A DNA stretch of 64,000 nt from Rhizophagus clarus (taxonomy: Eukaryota; Glomeromycota; Glomeromycetes; Glomerales; Glomeraceae). The position numbers were made by a program, and so were the translations under genes. Below, piece after piece: positions 37,340-47,786 of the stretch. The stretch lies in assembly GCA_015698045.1 (NCBI GenBank), contig BLAL01000193.1:248001-312000 (forward strand). The letters are read 5' to 3'. The first letter of the stretch is position 1, and each line of letters begins with the position of its first letter. Below the pieces are notes generated by a model. It searched no databases and was not told where the DNA came from. It saw nothing but the letters and a program-made list of their open reading frames with translations.

Positions 37340-37527
37340 ATTTGTAAAAAGAATGGACCACCCAATTCATTTTTACTCCGAAGTTTCATACGCAATTATA
37401 CGCATTACACATATGATCATAATTGATCGACAGTAATTCCGGCTACTGCCGATCATATGTGTATGACTGTGTATGACTGCGCATGAAACTTCGGAGCAAA
37501 ATGAATTGGTCCATTCTTTTTGTAAAT
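37340..37527. repeat. 188-bp near-perfect palindrome (foldback element)
   Basis: The left arm starts ATTTGTAAAAAGAATGGACC and includes TTCATTTTTACTCCGAAGTT; the right arm is the inverted AACTTCGGAGCAAAATGAA... ending GGTCCATTCTTTTTGTAAAT. The centre also folds (ACACATATGATCA facing GATCATATGTGT), leaving only a small loop near GACAGTAATTCCGGCTACTG. The structure fits a foldback or MITE-type insertion. The two small ORFs overlapping it are by-products of the palindrome. Confidence 0.75.
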
Positions 37528-38199
37528 AAAAAAAAAAATCAAAGATATACTTTTGACCATCGGAAGTAGGGCAAATCATTTTTACATAACCTTGCACAAT
37601 TTAAAATTCAATTAACTTCATATTTATTGGCGCAGTTTTTTACTTTAATGAATTATGATTGACGTTATTTTCAAATATTCATGTAAATGCAGAAATAGGG
37701 AATAGCCGCATAAAATATTTCATTCCAATATTGATATTAATAATTTAATATCATAATAATGGATTCAATCTAAACATCCGAGCTTAATTAAGTGTTCCGG
37801 ATTAGTAATTAAGTTTGCTGATTAGCTATATTGGTGATTAGACTATAAAATAGATATTTAATTTGACGGTTTGTGTTAAAAAATCATGTGTTAAAATTTT
37901 ATCCCAGATGATCATTATGTACTTTTTGAGCAATTAATCAAAATTTATGTCCGCTACACTCAACCCTATAGTACAGCTTTGGGAATACAACGGATTCTCA
38001 TTTTCCAGTAAAACAAAGTACATCTTTGAAAAAAAATGATAAACGTTTAAGAAACTTCGAGTTGAATTTTGTATCCCACAAGTATTCTTTACCCGAAATT
38101 CTATGTCAATTGGAATGAAATATTAATTGAGACTATACCTATGTAAATAAATGATGTCATAAAGCAAGGAGGGCTATTCAACATGGTAGTGGAACGTGC

Positions 38200-38830
38200 T
38201 TTGACGTTTAAATGTATCAGAATGAAAAGGAAACTAAAATTATAAAATCGCCAGATATTGGACCATAATCCGGGCGCGATTTATAAGAGTAGACCTTTAA
38301 GTTCCATGATTAAAACTGTAATATCTACAATGTCTCAAGAAATTTAAAAAAACCAGCCTTTAAATGTAGAAATTGGTAAATATAATATAAATTATTTTTA
38401 CTTTCAATCAAATAATAGCAACATTATACAATTTCATCGATATCAAAAAAATCTCTTATGTTATTATTATTTATATAATTTTAAGTAATGTTAATAAATT
38501 TTATTTCTGTTTTTAAGGTAAAAGAAAGTTTGAAGATAGCAATATTGTTAATAGTTTTAATGAAGGTACGGTAAAAATCAAAATTGATATGTTAGAAAGT
38601 GTAAATGGACTCAATACTTATTAATAGAAAAATATTCCTAGGTAAAATTGTTAAAAAAATCAAGTCAATCGAAAATGAACAAGACGGTAAAAAGCATTAC
38701 ACATTTGTAGTAATAACAAATACCATTAATTCCTAATTAAATTAATCTATCTTTATTTATTTAGATTAGATTACAGAAGAATTTAAATTAGACATTGATG
38801 TGAATTCTATCAATTATGAAAACAGGTAAA
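38200..38830 (+). pseudogene. kinase-gene C-terminal exon relic
   Basis: Plus-strand fragments match the tail exons of the kinase gene at 17191-19048, in order. First KETKIIKSPDIGP, then after a frame change AIYKSRPLSSMIKTVISTMS and the VEIGKYN segment (to about 38390). Next, after AG, GKRKFEDSNIVNSFNE with a GTACGG donor (38520-38566), then an exon near 38640-38690 with KIVKKIKSIENEQDG, and then EEFKLDIDVNS ending NYENR before GTAAAC (about 38765-38826). No kinase catalytic domain precedes it. In-frame stops occur, so this is a 5'-truncated pseudogene. Confidence 0.65.
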
Positions 38831-39049
38831 CCCGTAAATATTATCTTATTCTTTTATAATGATGCAAAATATGCTATATAGGAAATTCAATCTAAAGTAT
38901 ACGACCTATCATTTACTTTTTTATTATTTATTTTTATTTTTTATAATGGTTTATATTCAGTTAGTTATTAAATAATATAAATTATTACAATTTTAGATGT
39001 TTAAATAGATATTTATTAGTTATTAACTAAAATCTTAGAAATATATGTG

Positions 39050-39961
39050 ATGCGTGAGTATAAGGTTTTCCTCTCAATACTTCGGGTGGCATATATGGCG
39101 TGGCTCTATAAATTTCTATTTCGGTTGTATTACTCTCTTTATCATATAAGCCCATACTATATGATATAAATAAAGATTTTTCTATTAAGAATTTTTATTT
39201 AAGTTTTTTTGTTAAAAATAAATTATATTCTGTATGAAAATCATGATGGATCTTCCGTTTTTGATGAATTCCCTTGAGTTCTTTAACAATACAAAGTAGT
39301 GTTTGTATTTATTTTTCCAATCGAAATACTTCATAATTTTTATTCATCCAATTATTATAACTTTCGCTCTCTGCATACTCAAGAACTATAATAAAATCTT
39401 TTGTATCAGGATTTTGGGATATTCCATATACACTAAGAATATCATTCATTCTATTAATTGAATATTCTTTAATTTATTTAAAAAATATAACTATCTATAA
39501 AACATATTGGTATTTATTAAAAATTTCATACCTCATTTAAAAATTTAACTATTTGATTTGTGAATATCTAGCCATTTTAAGCCTATTTTACTTTAATGGA
39601 CCATCATTCCATATTGCTGAATATAATATGGCATACCAATTTAATTAAATTGATTGTAAGGTATCTATTCAAATATTAAATTAAAACAAGAGTTGATATT
39701 CAATCGCATTTCTCTAACTAAATCATTGATTTTTTCATTTTTACTCTCTAAAAATGATTCATACCTCATCTAGAAGATTTTGTAAATCATTGAAACAGAA
39801 ACAAGCTAATAAAGCAACTTCACATTGTCGAATATATTATAATTTAAAATGATTGTCTATTTCTGATTTTATTAAATTGATCATGTAATATCCATCAAAA
39901 TACTTTATTATGATTAATTTTTAAATTGCCATTCTTGAATGAAATCATCAATTTTTTTTTA
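39050..39961 (-). pseudogene. decayed kinase gene
   Basis: Minus-strand pieces appear in the correct kinase order: IDDFIQEWQFKINHNKVF (39895-39955) upstream of the domain; YSAIWNDGPLKYNRLKWLDI and KFLNEV (39535-39640), the N-lobe end; ILSVYGISQNPDTKDFIIVL and EYAE (39340-39440), the hinge; LCIVKELKGIHQKRKIHHDF with HT (39235-39300), the catalytic loop with HHDFH in place of HRDFH; and TPYMPPEVLRGKPYTHAS (39050-39125), the APE region. Frames differ between pieces and stop codons interrupt them, so it is a pseudogene of the same kinase expansion. It faces away from the relic at 38200-38830. Confidence 0.65.
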
Positions 39962-40149
39962 TTTCCACTACACCAAATTAAAACTAAGAAGTCTATATTG
40001 GACAAGTATAGTGATAAGATAAAGGAATGGTGTAGGTCAGATTTCTCATATTCAAGGAAGGCAAAAAATATTGAACGTTTCCGTAACCGCTTTAATTCAT
40101 ATGTCAAGAGTAGAAGTGATTTTATTTTACAAAGCGATAAACAAAGCTA

Positions 40150-43060
40150 AATATTTTTATGTATAATAAATATTGAATCTTAAAAATTTTTTACAGCAAG
40201 TATAATCGAACGTAACAATACATGGTCAGATGATCATGTTGACTTGAAAATTATTCACGTGATAAGTTTTACACTCTAAATCTTAGAAGCATAATGCCTT
40301 TCAGTTCAACTCCGGAATTGATAATCTAAATCAATCAATAATAACATAATGTGGCTATGATCAAATAAATCACATTACCAAATAAATGAATCAGTCATAG
40401 TAAAAGCCACAAATGTCACAGCCTTCACAAGTTTAATATGTACTTAAATATCCATATTAAGTCAATCCATCTCTTCAAAAAATAAAATTTATAACAAGCA
40501 TATATTAAGCTTCAAATCTTAATTCTCTGTCCTAAGCCTGCAGTTTATTAATCCAAAACCCAGTTAATCTGTTATTCTTTTTTATTATGTGTATGATATG
40601 TCCATATTGATTTGTATTATGAATGAACAAAAAGATGATAAATATTTATTGACTAACTATGCCACATCACATTTTTTTTTTTAATTGATAATCTTTCTGA
40701 TTCGATAATAAATTGAAACTGATCATATATCAATCTATATAAATTGATCTAATTTTAATCATTCATTTCTTTGTTACCAAAAAAAAAATAACATTTTATT
40801 AACTATATGTTATCTCATAAATAGCCAAATAAATGCAATAATTATCTTTAAATTATACAAACACTACTAGATGAAATTATTTCTTACTTTTAAAATGTCT
40901 AATATAAACAATTTCCTATTTCTAAAAATTATTCAAAATTTATTGTTAATCATAACATTTAGTATTATTTTATTAGAAATATTTATTACAAAATAATTTT
41001 GAAATAACCTCGTTATGGGGTATTATTCCCGAAAAGAAGAAATTCGCTATGAAAAAATATTAATATAGTAAATATAAATAAAGATAATTAAGATTAGTGA
41101 TGAAATATATACATTAAACTTTTCTAATAAATATGCATACAAAAAAAAAGAAACGAGATCTTATTATTCAATTACAACTTTATCTTCCTATTGAAGTGTG
41201 GTATTATCAATTAAAAATATTTAGAAGAGATCTGTATTAAATTATAAAATTTTAATTATAGCAGCTATATGTATTTCACTGGTAATATTTCTAGATATTG
41301 ATGTAAATAATCTATTGTACAGTACATGTCAAATATTGTGACAAGCGCAAAATCTGGAAAATCACACAAGAAGAAAAGAATAGTACCAGTTGTAGTTAAG
41401 ACATGAAAAATAAATACAGCTCAACCTATAATTTATTATATTAAATATTAATAATAAATTTGTAGAAGCTGTCGTATATATGAGATGCAGCTTTACAAGT
41501 GTATTAAGTATTTTGGAGTTAAAATTAATGGCTCTTGTCTGTAAAAATTATATATAGTACCAGAGGAATAGAATGGCAGTTATAGTATTCACAAAAATCC
41601 AAAGAATTCACAAACTGGCCAATACGCTTATAAAGATAAAGCCCTAAATCCTGAAAAACAGAAAATAATAATAATACCTTAGCAAAATGATATATTCTTT
41701 GTACTAGTAGGTCATTTAAAAGAACTTTGTTATTAATTATACTACAACTAAAATGCAGAAAACTGGTTGATATGAGGACTTTAAAAAAAAAACAAAAATA
41801 TCAGGTGCTAGCATACTACATTTTAAGAAAAAGATTTTTAATTTAAATAAAAAAAAATATTTTTGTAAAGCCATGCCAATTGAAGCTATTTCCAAAATGA
41901 TATTCTTTTCAGAATAGTATAAGATACGTTAGTAAAAAACAGCTTTCAGAAGATTTTTATACAATTATATATTTTGAATATTGAACTGTTGATAAGGTGA
42001 AAGAGTTATGGACTTCTATAATTAATTTAATAGTTATTATTTATAATAAATAATGACATACTGGATATATCATATTTAAAGAAAAATAAAATAAATAAGA
42101 TGTCATATTCAATTCAAAATAAATAAACCTGTCAATCTAATATTTACAGAATTTAAACAAAAAAAAAGAGATTATAAAGGAATTAAAATATTATTTTCTG
42201 AAATAGATTACATAAAATTGAGTAAGTAAACTGTTCTTTCAGTAAATAAGCATGTCTTATTAATTGAATTTTAAGACATATCTATTGAATTCCTGTCTCT
42301 AAGTCATAGTTACCTGCTTGATAAATTAATCAGGCTAACAATTGGTAATTCCTACCATGTATAGTAACTGAACAAACTGTCTATACTGGAAGGAAAAAAT
42401 TACAGATGCACTTGTAATCAATTGAATGTATGCTTACATTTTTTTCAAACTCCTGAATTAAAGACTCTTCTTCAAGGGATTTTTGTTTAGAGTACCAAAA
42501 CAAGTAGGAGGATATACAAGTATCCTAATTAGTGAATGTATTGCACCCATTGATCACTATAGTTGGAAATGCAAAGAAGTTACTGATGATATCTACCTGT
42601 AGTTTCTATAAAACACCTGATAGATTCTAAAGTAATAAGACTTAACTATAGGATGTGATTAACTTATAGTTCTGTATAATTGGCTATCAAGATTTTTAAA
42701 ACAAAAATCTTGAACTTTTTATAACTAACAATTCAAGCTGAATTTGTAGAATAAGAAAAGTTGTGAAGAAAAGGAAATCTATTCTTTTATACTGTACATC
42801 TAACATACTAAAAAAATAATGTCCGCGTTTAGATTACTCCGTATAAATAAAGCTGATTTGAATTGTGTAACATACATTATGTGATGCAACTGACGCGTAT
42901 TACGTCTGAATTGAGTAAAATGTACGATTGGTTCGTCACAATGTGAAAATTGCAGGCAAGTTCCATTTACTTGCATAATCAATTAATCGATAGGTAAATT
43001 ATAATTTTACTTTAATTATAATTACTTTTATATCTTTTTTTTTTCTCTTGACTCAGCTTT
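40150..43060. other. long stretch without a recognised gene
   Basis: No ORF over 60 codons and no recognisable domain on either strand. Around 41380-42620 many short open segments with coding-like composition are broken by stops, which could be a much-decayed transposon or gene, but I could not identify it. Confidence 0.45.
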
Positions 43061-43079
43061 ATCTTTCAGGTATAGAGTG

Positions 43080-43345
43080 GAACAATCGCGAAATTTCAGT
43101 TTGTGCGACATTCGTTAATCGCGAAATTTTGGTTTGTGCGATGTTCGTTAATCACAAAATTTCAGTTTGTGCAATGTTCGTTATCAGGTGAGTTAATTTT
43201 TTTGTTTTTACCTTCTATTTTCGGTTAATTATGATTGATTACTAATTTTTTTTTACACTTTATTTCTTTTCTTTTCTTTTCTTGATTCAGCTTCGTCTTT
43301 AAGGTTCAGAATGGAACAATCGCGAAATTTCTATTCGTGGCTTTG
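43080..43345. repeat. short tandem repeat upstream of the Helitron genes
   Basis: A ~45-bp unit built on AATCGCGAAATTTCAGTTTG and TGCGATGTTCGTTA occurs three times in tandem at 43085-43185. A longer copy that includes the preceding CTTGACTCAGCTTTATCTTT-like pyrimidine-rich block recurs at about 43285-43360. It lies about 300 bp before the first Helitron gene and could be part of its 5' region; no function can be shown. Confidence 0.6.
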
Positions 43346-43639
43346 TGCAATGTTCATTATGATTCTTTTTTTGTTTTTGATATGAATTTTTTCTTTGGTT
43401 TTCTGCTAATTACTAATTTTTCTATTATTTTCTTTTATTTTCTTTTAATTTCTAGATTCTAAGTCAGGAGATTTTCTTTACACAAAATAATTTAGTATAT
43501 AATATCAGATGTCAGATGTTTCAACTCTCCATTATTATTTATAAATAAATTATAGTAAAAAAAATATATAAATAAATAAGTTTTTCTTTCCTACTCAACA
43601 GAGAAAAATATAATTTTATTTATTTTTACAATTACAAAA

Positions 43640-44685
43640 ATGCCTTGCAATTTAAATGCAATTTGTTACATAGGCCAACACAATGAAACTTTGGGAAAAT
43701 CTAGCTTTGTAATTACTGCTGTTGGTATAGTTAGTTCTCAACATCAAAATACCAATATCTTCATTCATATAATTGCATTTTATCCAAAAGATGTTACAAG
43801 AGATTGTGATTTAGAAAGATTTAAGAAAGGTGACATTATTAGAGTACAAGGAAGATTTTCAATAATTGAAACTGAAGTTGAGGAGAGTAAAGTCAAACTA
43901 ATAAAGGTATAAATTTACATATGTTTTCTTTGTATATTTTAATTTAAAAAACAGATGTGAAATATGAAATTTTATTTACTTTATTTTACTTTATTTAAAA
44001 AATTAGATGGTGACTTCAGATATATGTGTACTTAATCTTAATGAAGAGGACCTTCCAAAGTCATCATTGTCTGTTGTGCTGGTTGGCACAGCATCTGACA
44101 ATTCAGAAGTTAATGATGATAAAATCACTTTGAATTTAAATGCTAGAGAATACATTGATAACCAAAATAATAAGTCTCTTTTGTTTAATTTGTATCATTT
44201 TCCAAATGATACACATTTATCACCAATTACTACCAAAGTTTCACGTGGATCATCATTATATGTTACTGGTTACTTATCACTTATTGGAGAACTTTTACTT
44301 ATCAGACTCACACAAATTAATTTTATTGAAAATACTTACTCATCATTATAAATCATCAAATTTTGCCTGGGAAAAAAAGCAAGCAGACAATTCAACACCA
44401 TCTACTTTAGTACAATCTACTCCATCAGCATTTGATATAGCTAAATCTCTTTTGGAAAAGCCTAATAAAAAAAGGGTAAAACAAGCAACAACTCCATTAA
44501 ATTCCTTAAAGATTCCAAAACTTTCCTCCTTAGCATCACCTCAATCAAGTGCAAATAATGAAGATGAAACTTTACATGAAAATGAAATTCAATCTGAAAT
44601 TTCTAATGAAGAGAATAAACGAGAAAAAGAAGAGCAAATAGTACAAACACCAACAAAACCAAAGAGAGGAAGAAAAACAAAATAA
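43640..44685 (+). CDS. Helitron-borne OB-fold-like (SSB/RPA-type) protein
   Basis: Exon 1 (43640-43906) starts MPCNLNAICYIGQHNETLGK and ends at AAG|GTATAA. A 100-bp intron leads to exon 2 at 44007 (MVTSDICVLNLNEEDLPKSS). Exon 1 reads as beta-strands with KKGDIIRVQGRF, and exon 2 repeats the pattern with VSRGSSLYVTGYLSLIG; GD-x-I-x-V-x-G before a final strand is typical of OB folds. After a frame change near 44340 a C-terminal tail continues to 44685: FAWEKKQADNSTPSTL, Ser/Pro-rich linkers and a basic end KPKRGRKTK. Several Helitrons carry single-strand-binding proteins that probably coat the displaced strand; this one fits by position, but the fold is inferred from pattern only. The frame change may be an indel or an unseen intron. 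It could also be two proteins. Confidence 0.55.
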
Positions 44686-44694
44686 GGCTAAATA

Positions 44695-44935
44695 TTTTTT
44701 ATTAATTGTATTTGTATTTTTTTTCTTTCATTTTCTTTTGTTTTCTTTTATTTTTTACTTCTTTCTTTCATTTTCTTTTTTTTTTTTGTTTTCTATTTCT
44801 TTCTTTCATTTCTTTTTTTTTTCTTTTGTTTTCTACTTCTTTCTTTCATTTTCTTTTTTTTTCTTTTATTTTCTACTTCCTTCTTTCATTTTCTCTTTCT
44901 TTTTCTTATTTTCTTATTTTTGTATTAGATTAAAA
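44695..44935. repeat. pyrimidine-rich degenerate tandem repeat
   Basis: A run of TTTTCTTT/TTCTACTTCTTTC-type units, four or more copies of about 55 bp, between the OB-like gene and the Rep gene. The Phe-rich ORFs across it are artefacts of the pyrimidine run. Confidence 0.75.
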
Positions 44936-45037
44936 CAGTAATTAAAAAATTCATTGTTTAAAAAACTATAAATACAAGCTATGTAATTCAAGCAAAAAAA
45001 TTTTATTAAAATAAATATAAGATACTTTTACAAGAAA

Positions 45038-47786
45038 ATGTTTGAAAGTGAAACTTCTGAACAACGTAAAAAAAGATTATATAAAGAAAATAAATCTCGC
45101 TATCGAAAAAAGCAAAAAACCAAGCATTCAGATAGACAACAGTATAGTAATATAATGCGTCATGAATTGGGAAGAATGGATCAGATTTGTATTCATTGTA
45201 ATGCCAAATTTTGGATTGATGAAAGAGATCAGAAAAATAGTCAGGCATCATCATCTTTTGCTGTTTGCTGTGCTGGTGGTAAAGTTAGTTTACCACCTTT
45301 ACTTAAACCACCATCATACATATTAGATTTGTATACTTCATCAAGTTCTGATGCAGCTTTATTTCGAAAAAATATAAGAGGATATAATAACATTTTAGCA
45401 TGCACTTCATTTGGAGCCAATATAGATGAAAAATTTCAAGGGCAAGGTGTATCAAATTTTCGAATTCATGGCCAAGTTTATCATAGAATTGGATCATTAT
45501 TACCAGAGAATGAGCATTTTCCAGCATTTGCTCAGTTGTATATTTATGATACTGAACATGAAAATGAAAATCAGCAAAACATCATGCAAGATTTGAATAA
45601 TGATATTTTGCTAAATTTACAGAATATGCTGGATGAATGCAATCCATATATTAGAAGTTTTTGTCAAGTAAGAGATATCATTTTGTCAAATGCTACTTCT
45701 CAAATTTCAATGGTAATTCATAGTGATAGAACACATAATCCACATTGTTATAATGCTCCTACCTCTTCTGATGTAGTTGCAATTATTATTGGTGATGGCT
45801 ATGATGTAAATCCAACTAATCGAAATATCTGTCTTAGATTACATGATGGAGGTTTGCAAATCATATCAGAAACTCATCCATCATATGATCCATTATACTA
45901 TGTACTTTTATTTCCAAGAGGTGATGATGGTTGGCATATAAATATACCTCTTATAGGATTGTCAAAAAGAAAAAGAATAACACCAATGCAATTTTATTCT
46001 TATAGATTGCAAATTAGAGATGGAGATTGGTTACAATATGCAGGACGTTTACATCAGCAGTATATTGTTGATCATTATGCTAAAATAGAACAGGAACGCT
46101 TGAATTATCTTAAATTAAATCAGACAATACTTCGTACTGAAATGTATCAAGGTACTGTAGATGCTATAGATGCTGGAGACATTAGTAATAATATTGGACG
46201 TCGCATAATTCTCCCATCTTCATTTACTGGTGGACCACGACAAATGTATCAGTTATATCAAGATGCTATGTCTATTGTAAGTCATTTTGGAAAGCCAGAT
46301 CTTTTTATAACATTCACATGTAATCCAAAATGGCCAGAAATTACCAGAGAATTATTACCTAACCAAAATGCTGCTGATAGACCTGATTTAACAGCTCGAG
46401 TTTTTCACTTAAAATTGCAAGAACTATTAAAAGATTTAAATATTAATCATTGGTTTGGTAAAGTTATAGCCTATGTTTATGTAGTAGAATTTCAAAAACG
46501 TGGTTTACCTCATGCATATATTTTATTAATATTGGCTCCAGAAGATAAGATATATTCTATTGAAAAATATGATTCAATTGTTTCTGCTGAAATTCCAGAT
46601 CCAGCAATATATCCTCTTGCTTATGAAACAGTAACAACTTGCATGATGCATGGTCCATGTGGTATTTTAAACCCATCTGCACCATGTATGAAAGATGGTA
46701 AATGCCAGAAAAATTATCCCAAAAATTTTCAAGAATGTACTAAAGAAAATGAAAATGGATATCCTATTTATTGTAGACGTGAAAATGGCAGATTTGTTGA
46801 AACTAGAAGTGGAATTCGATTAGATAATAGATGGGTTGTTCCATATAACATTAGTTTAGCTACAAAATACAATGCTCATACTAATGTTGAAATTTGCAAT
46901 TCTATTTTAGCAATTAAGTATTTATACAAATATGTTTATAAGGGTCATGACCGAGCTACTATTACTCTTTCTCAAGCTAATAATACTCAGACATCAGCTA
47001 ATATTGAAACAATAGATGAAATTAAAATGTATCTTGATGCGAGATACATTCTTCTTCTGAAAGTATTTGGAGAATTTTTCATTATCGATTGCATAATCAT
47101 ATTCCAAGTGTACAAAGATTAGCTGTTCATCTTCCTAATCAACAATCTATTACATTTCAAGATGGAGACAATTTGCAACATATTGTAGATTATGCTACTA
47201 CACGTATGACAACTTTAACAGCTTGGTTTCAAGAAAACTTAGAAAATATTGCAGCACATGAATATAAATATACAGATTTTCCACTTTATTATACTTGGAA
47301 TAAATCTCAATGCAAATGGAATCCTTGAAAATCTGCAACAGGAGCTATTGGAAGACTTTATATGGTCCAACCTTCAGAAGGAGAAAGATACTACTTACGA
47401 ATCTTATTAACTCACATCAAAGGTGCCACCAGTTTTGATAACTTAAAAACTGTTAATGGATACATGTAGGACTTTTAAAGAAGCCTGCATTCATTTAGGC
47501 CTTCTTCAAAATGATAATAAATGGGATATATATTTATATGAAGCAAGTAAAATAAATACAGGACAGCAATTACGTCATTTATTTGCAATGAATCTTTTAT
47601 ATTGTCAACCAGCAGCACCTGAAAAGTTATGGAATAAATACAAATCAGCATTATGTGAAGATATTTTATATCAATATCATCAAACTACTATAGTAAATAA
47701 TATAATTGAATGTAGAGCACTAAATCAATTAAACCAATATTTACTATCAAATGGAAAATCTTTTAAAGATTTTCCAGATATGCATC
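45038..47786 (+). pseudogene. Helitron Rep (HUH endonuclease) domain, broken
   Basis: The 694-codon frame 45038-47122 starts MFESETSEQRKKRLYKENKS and has the N-terminal Helitron-like region (CIHCNAKFW; IRGYNNILACTSFGA; FRIHGQVYHRIGSLLP) and then the Rep core (ITPMQFYSYRLQIRDG; FGKPDLFITFTCNPKWPEI). The HUH site reads PHAYILLIL: H492 is kept but the second histidine is Tyr494. The two-tyrosine site is present as Y665-LDAR-Y670. One base is lost right after it (about 47050); the frame resumes as HNHIPSVQRLAVHLPNQ (47089-47328). A TGA follows NKSQCKWNP, then GAIGRLYMVQPSEGERYYLR continues, and another frame change near 47468 leads to CRTFKEACIHLGLLQNDNKW (to 47786). There the hAT-like element 47787-50003 interrupts the gene, which resumes at 50012. 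Rep would nick and join DNA for rolling-circle transposition; with a changed HUH site and frameshifts this copy is dead. Confidence 0.88.

Noticed and set aside
37035..37597. 93- and 74-codon minus-strand ORFs
   Set aside because: The first is read from repeat words of a decayed element, the second from an arm of the palindrome at 37340-37527.
44140..44685. A separate 181-residue gene starting at 44140
   Set aside because: Its first ~65 codons overlap the better OB-like frame; only the part after about 44340 reads as natural protein, so it is taken as the tail of that gene after a frame change.
44706..44941. Two Phe-rich ORFs of 67-75 codons
   Set aside because: They are readings of a pyrimidine-rich tandem repeat in different frames; no stable protein is implied.
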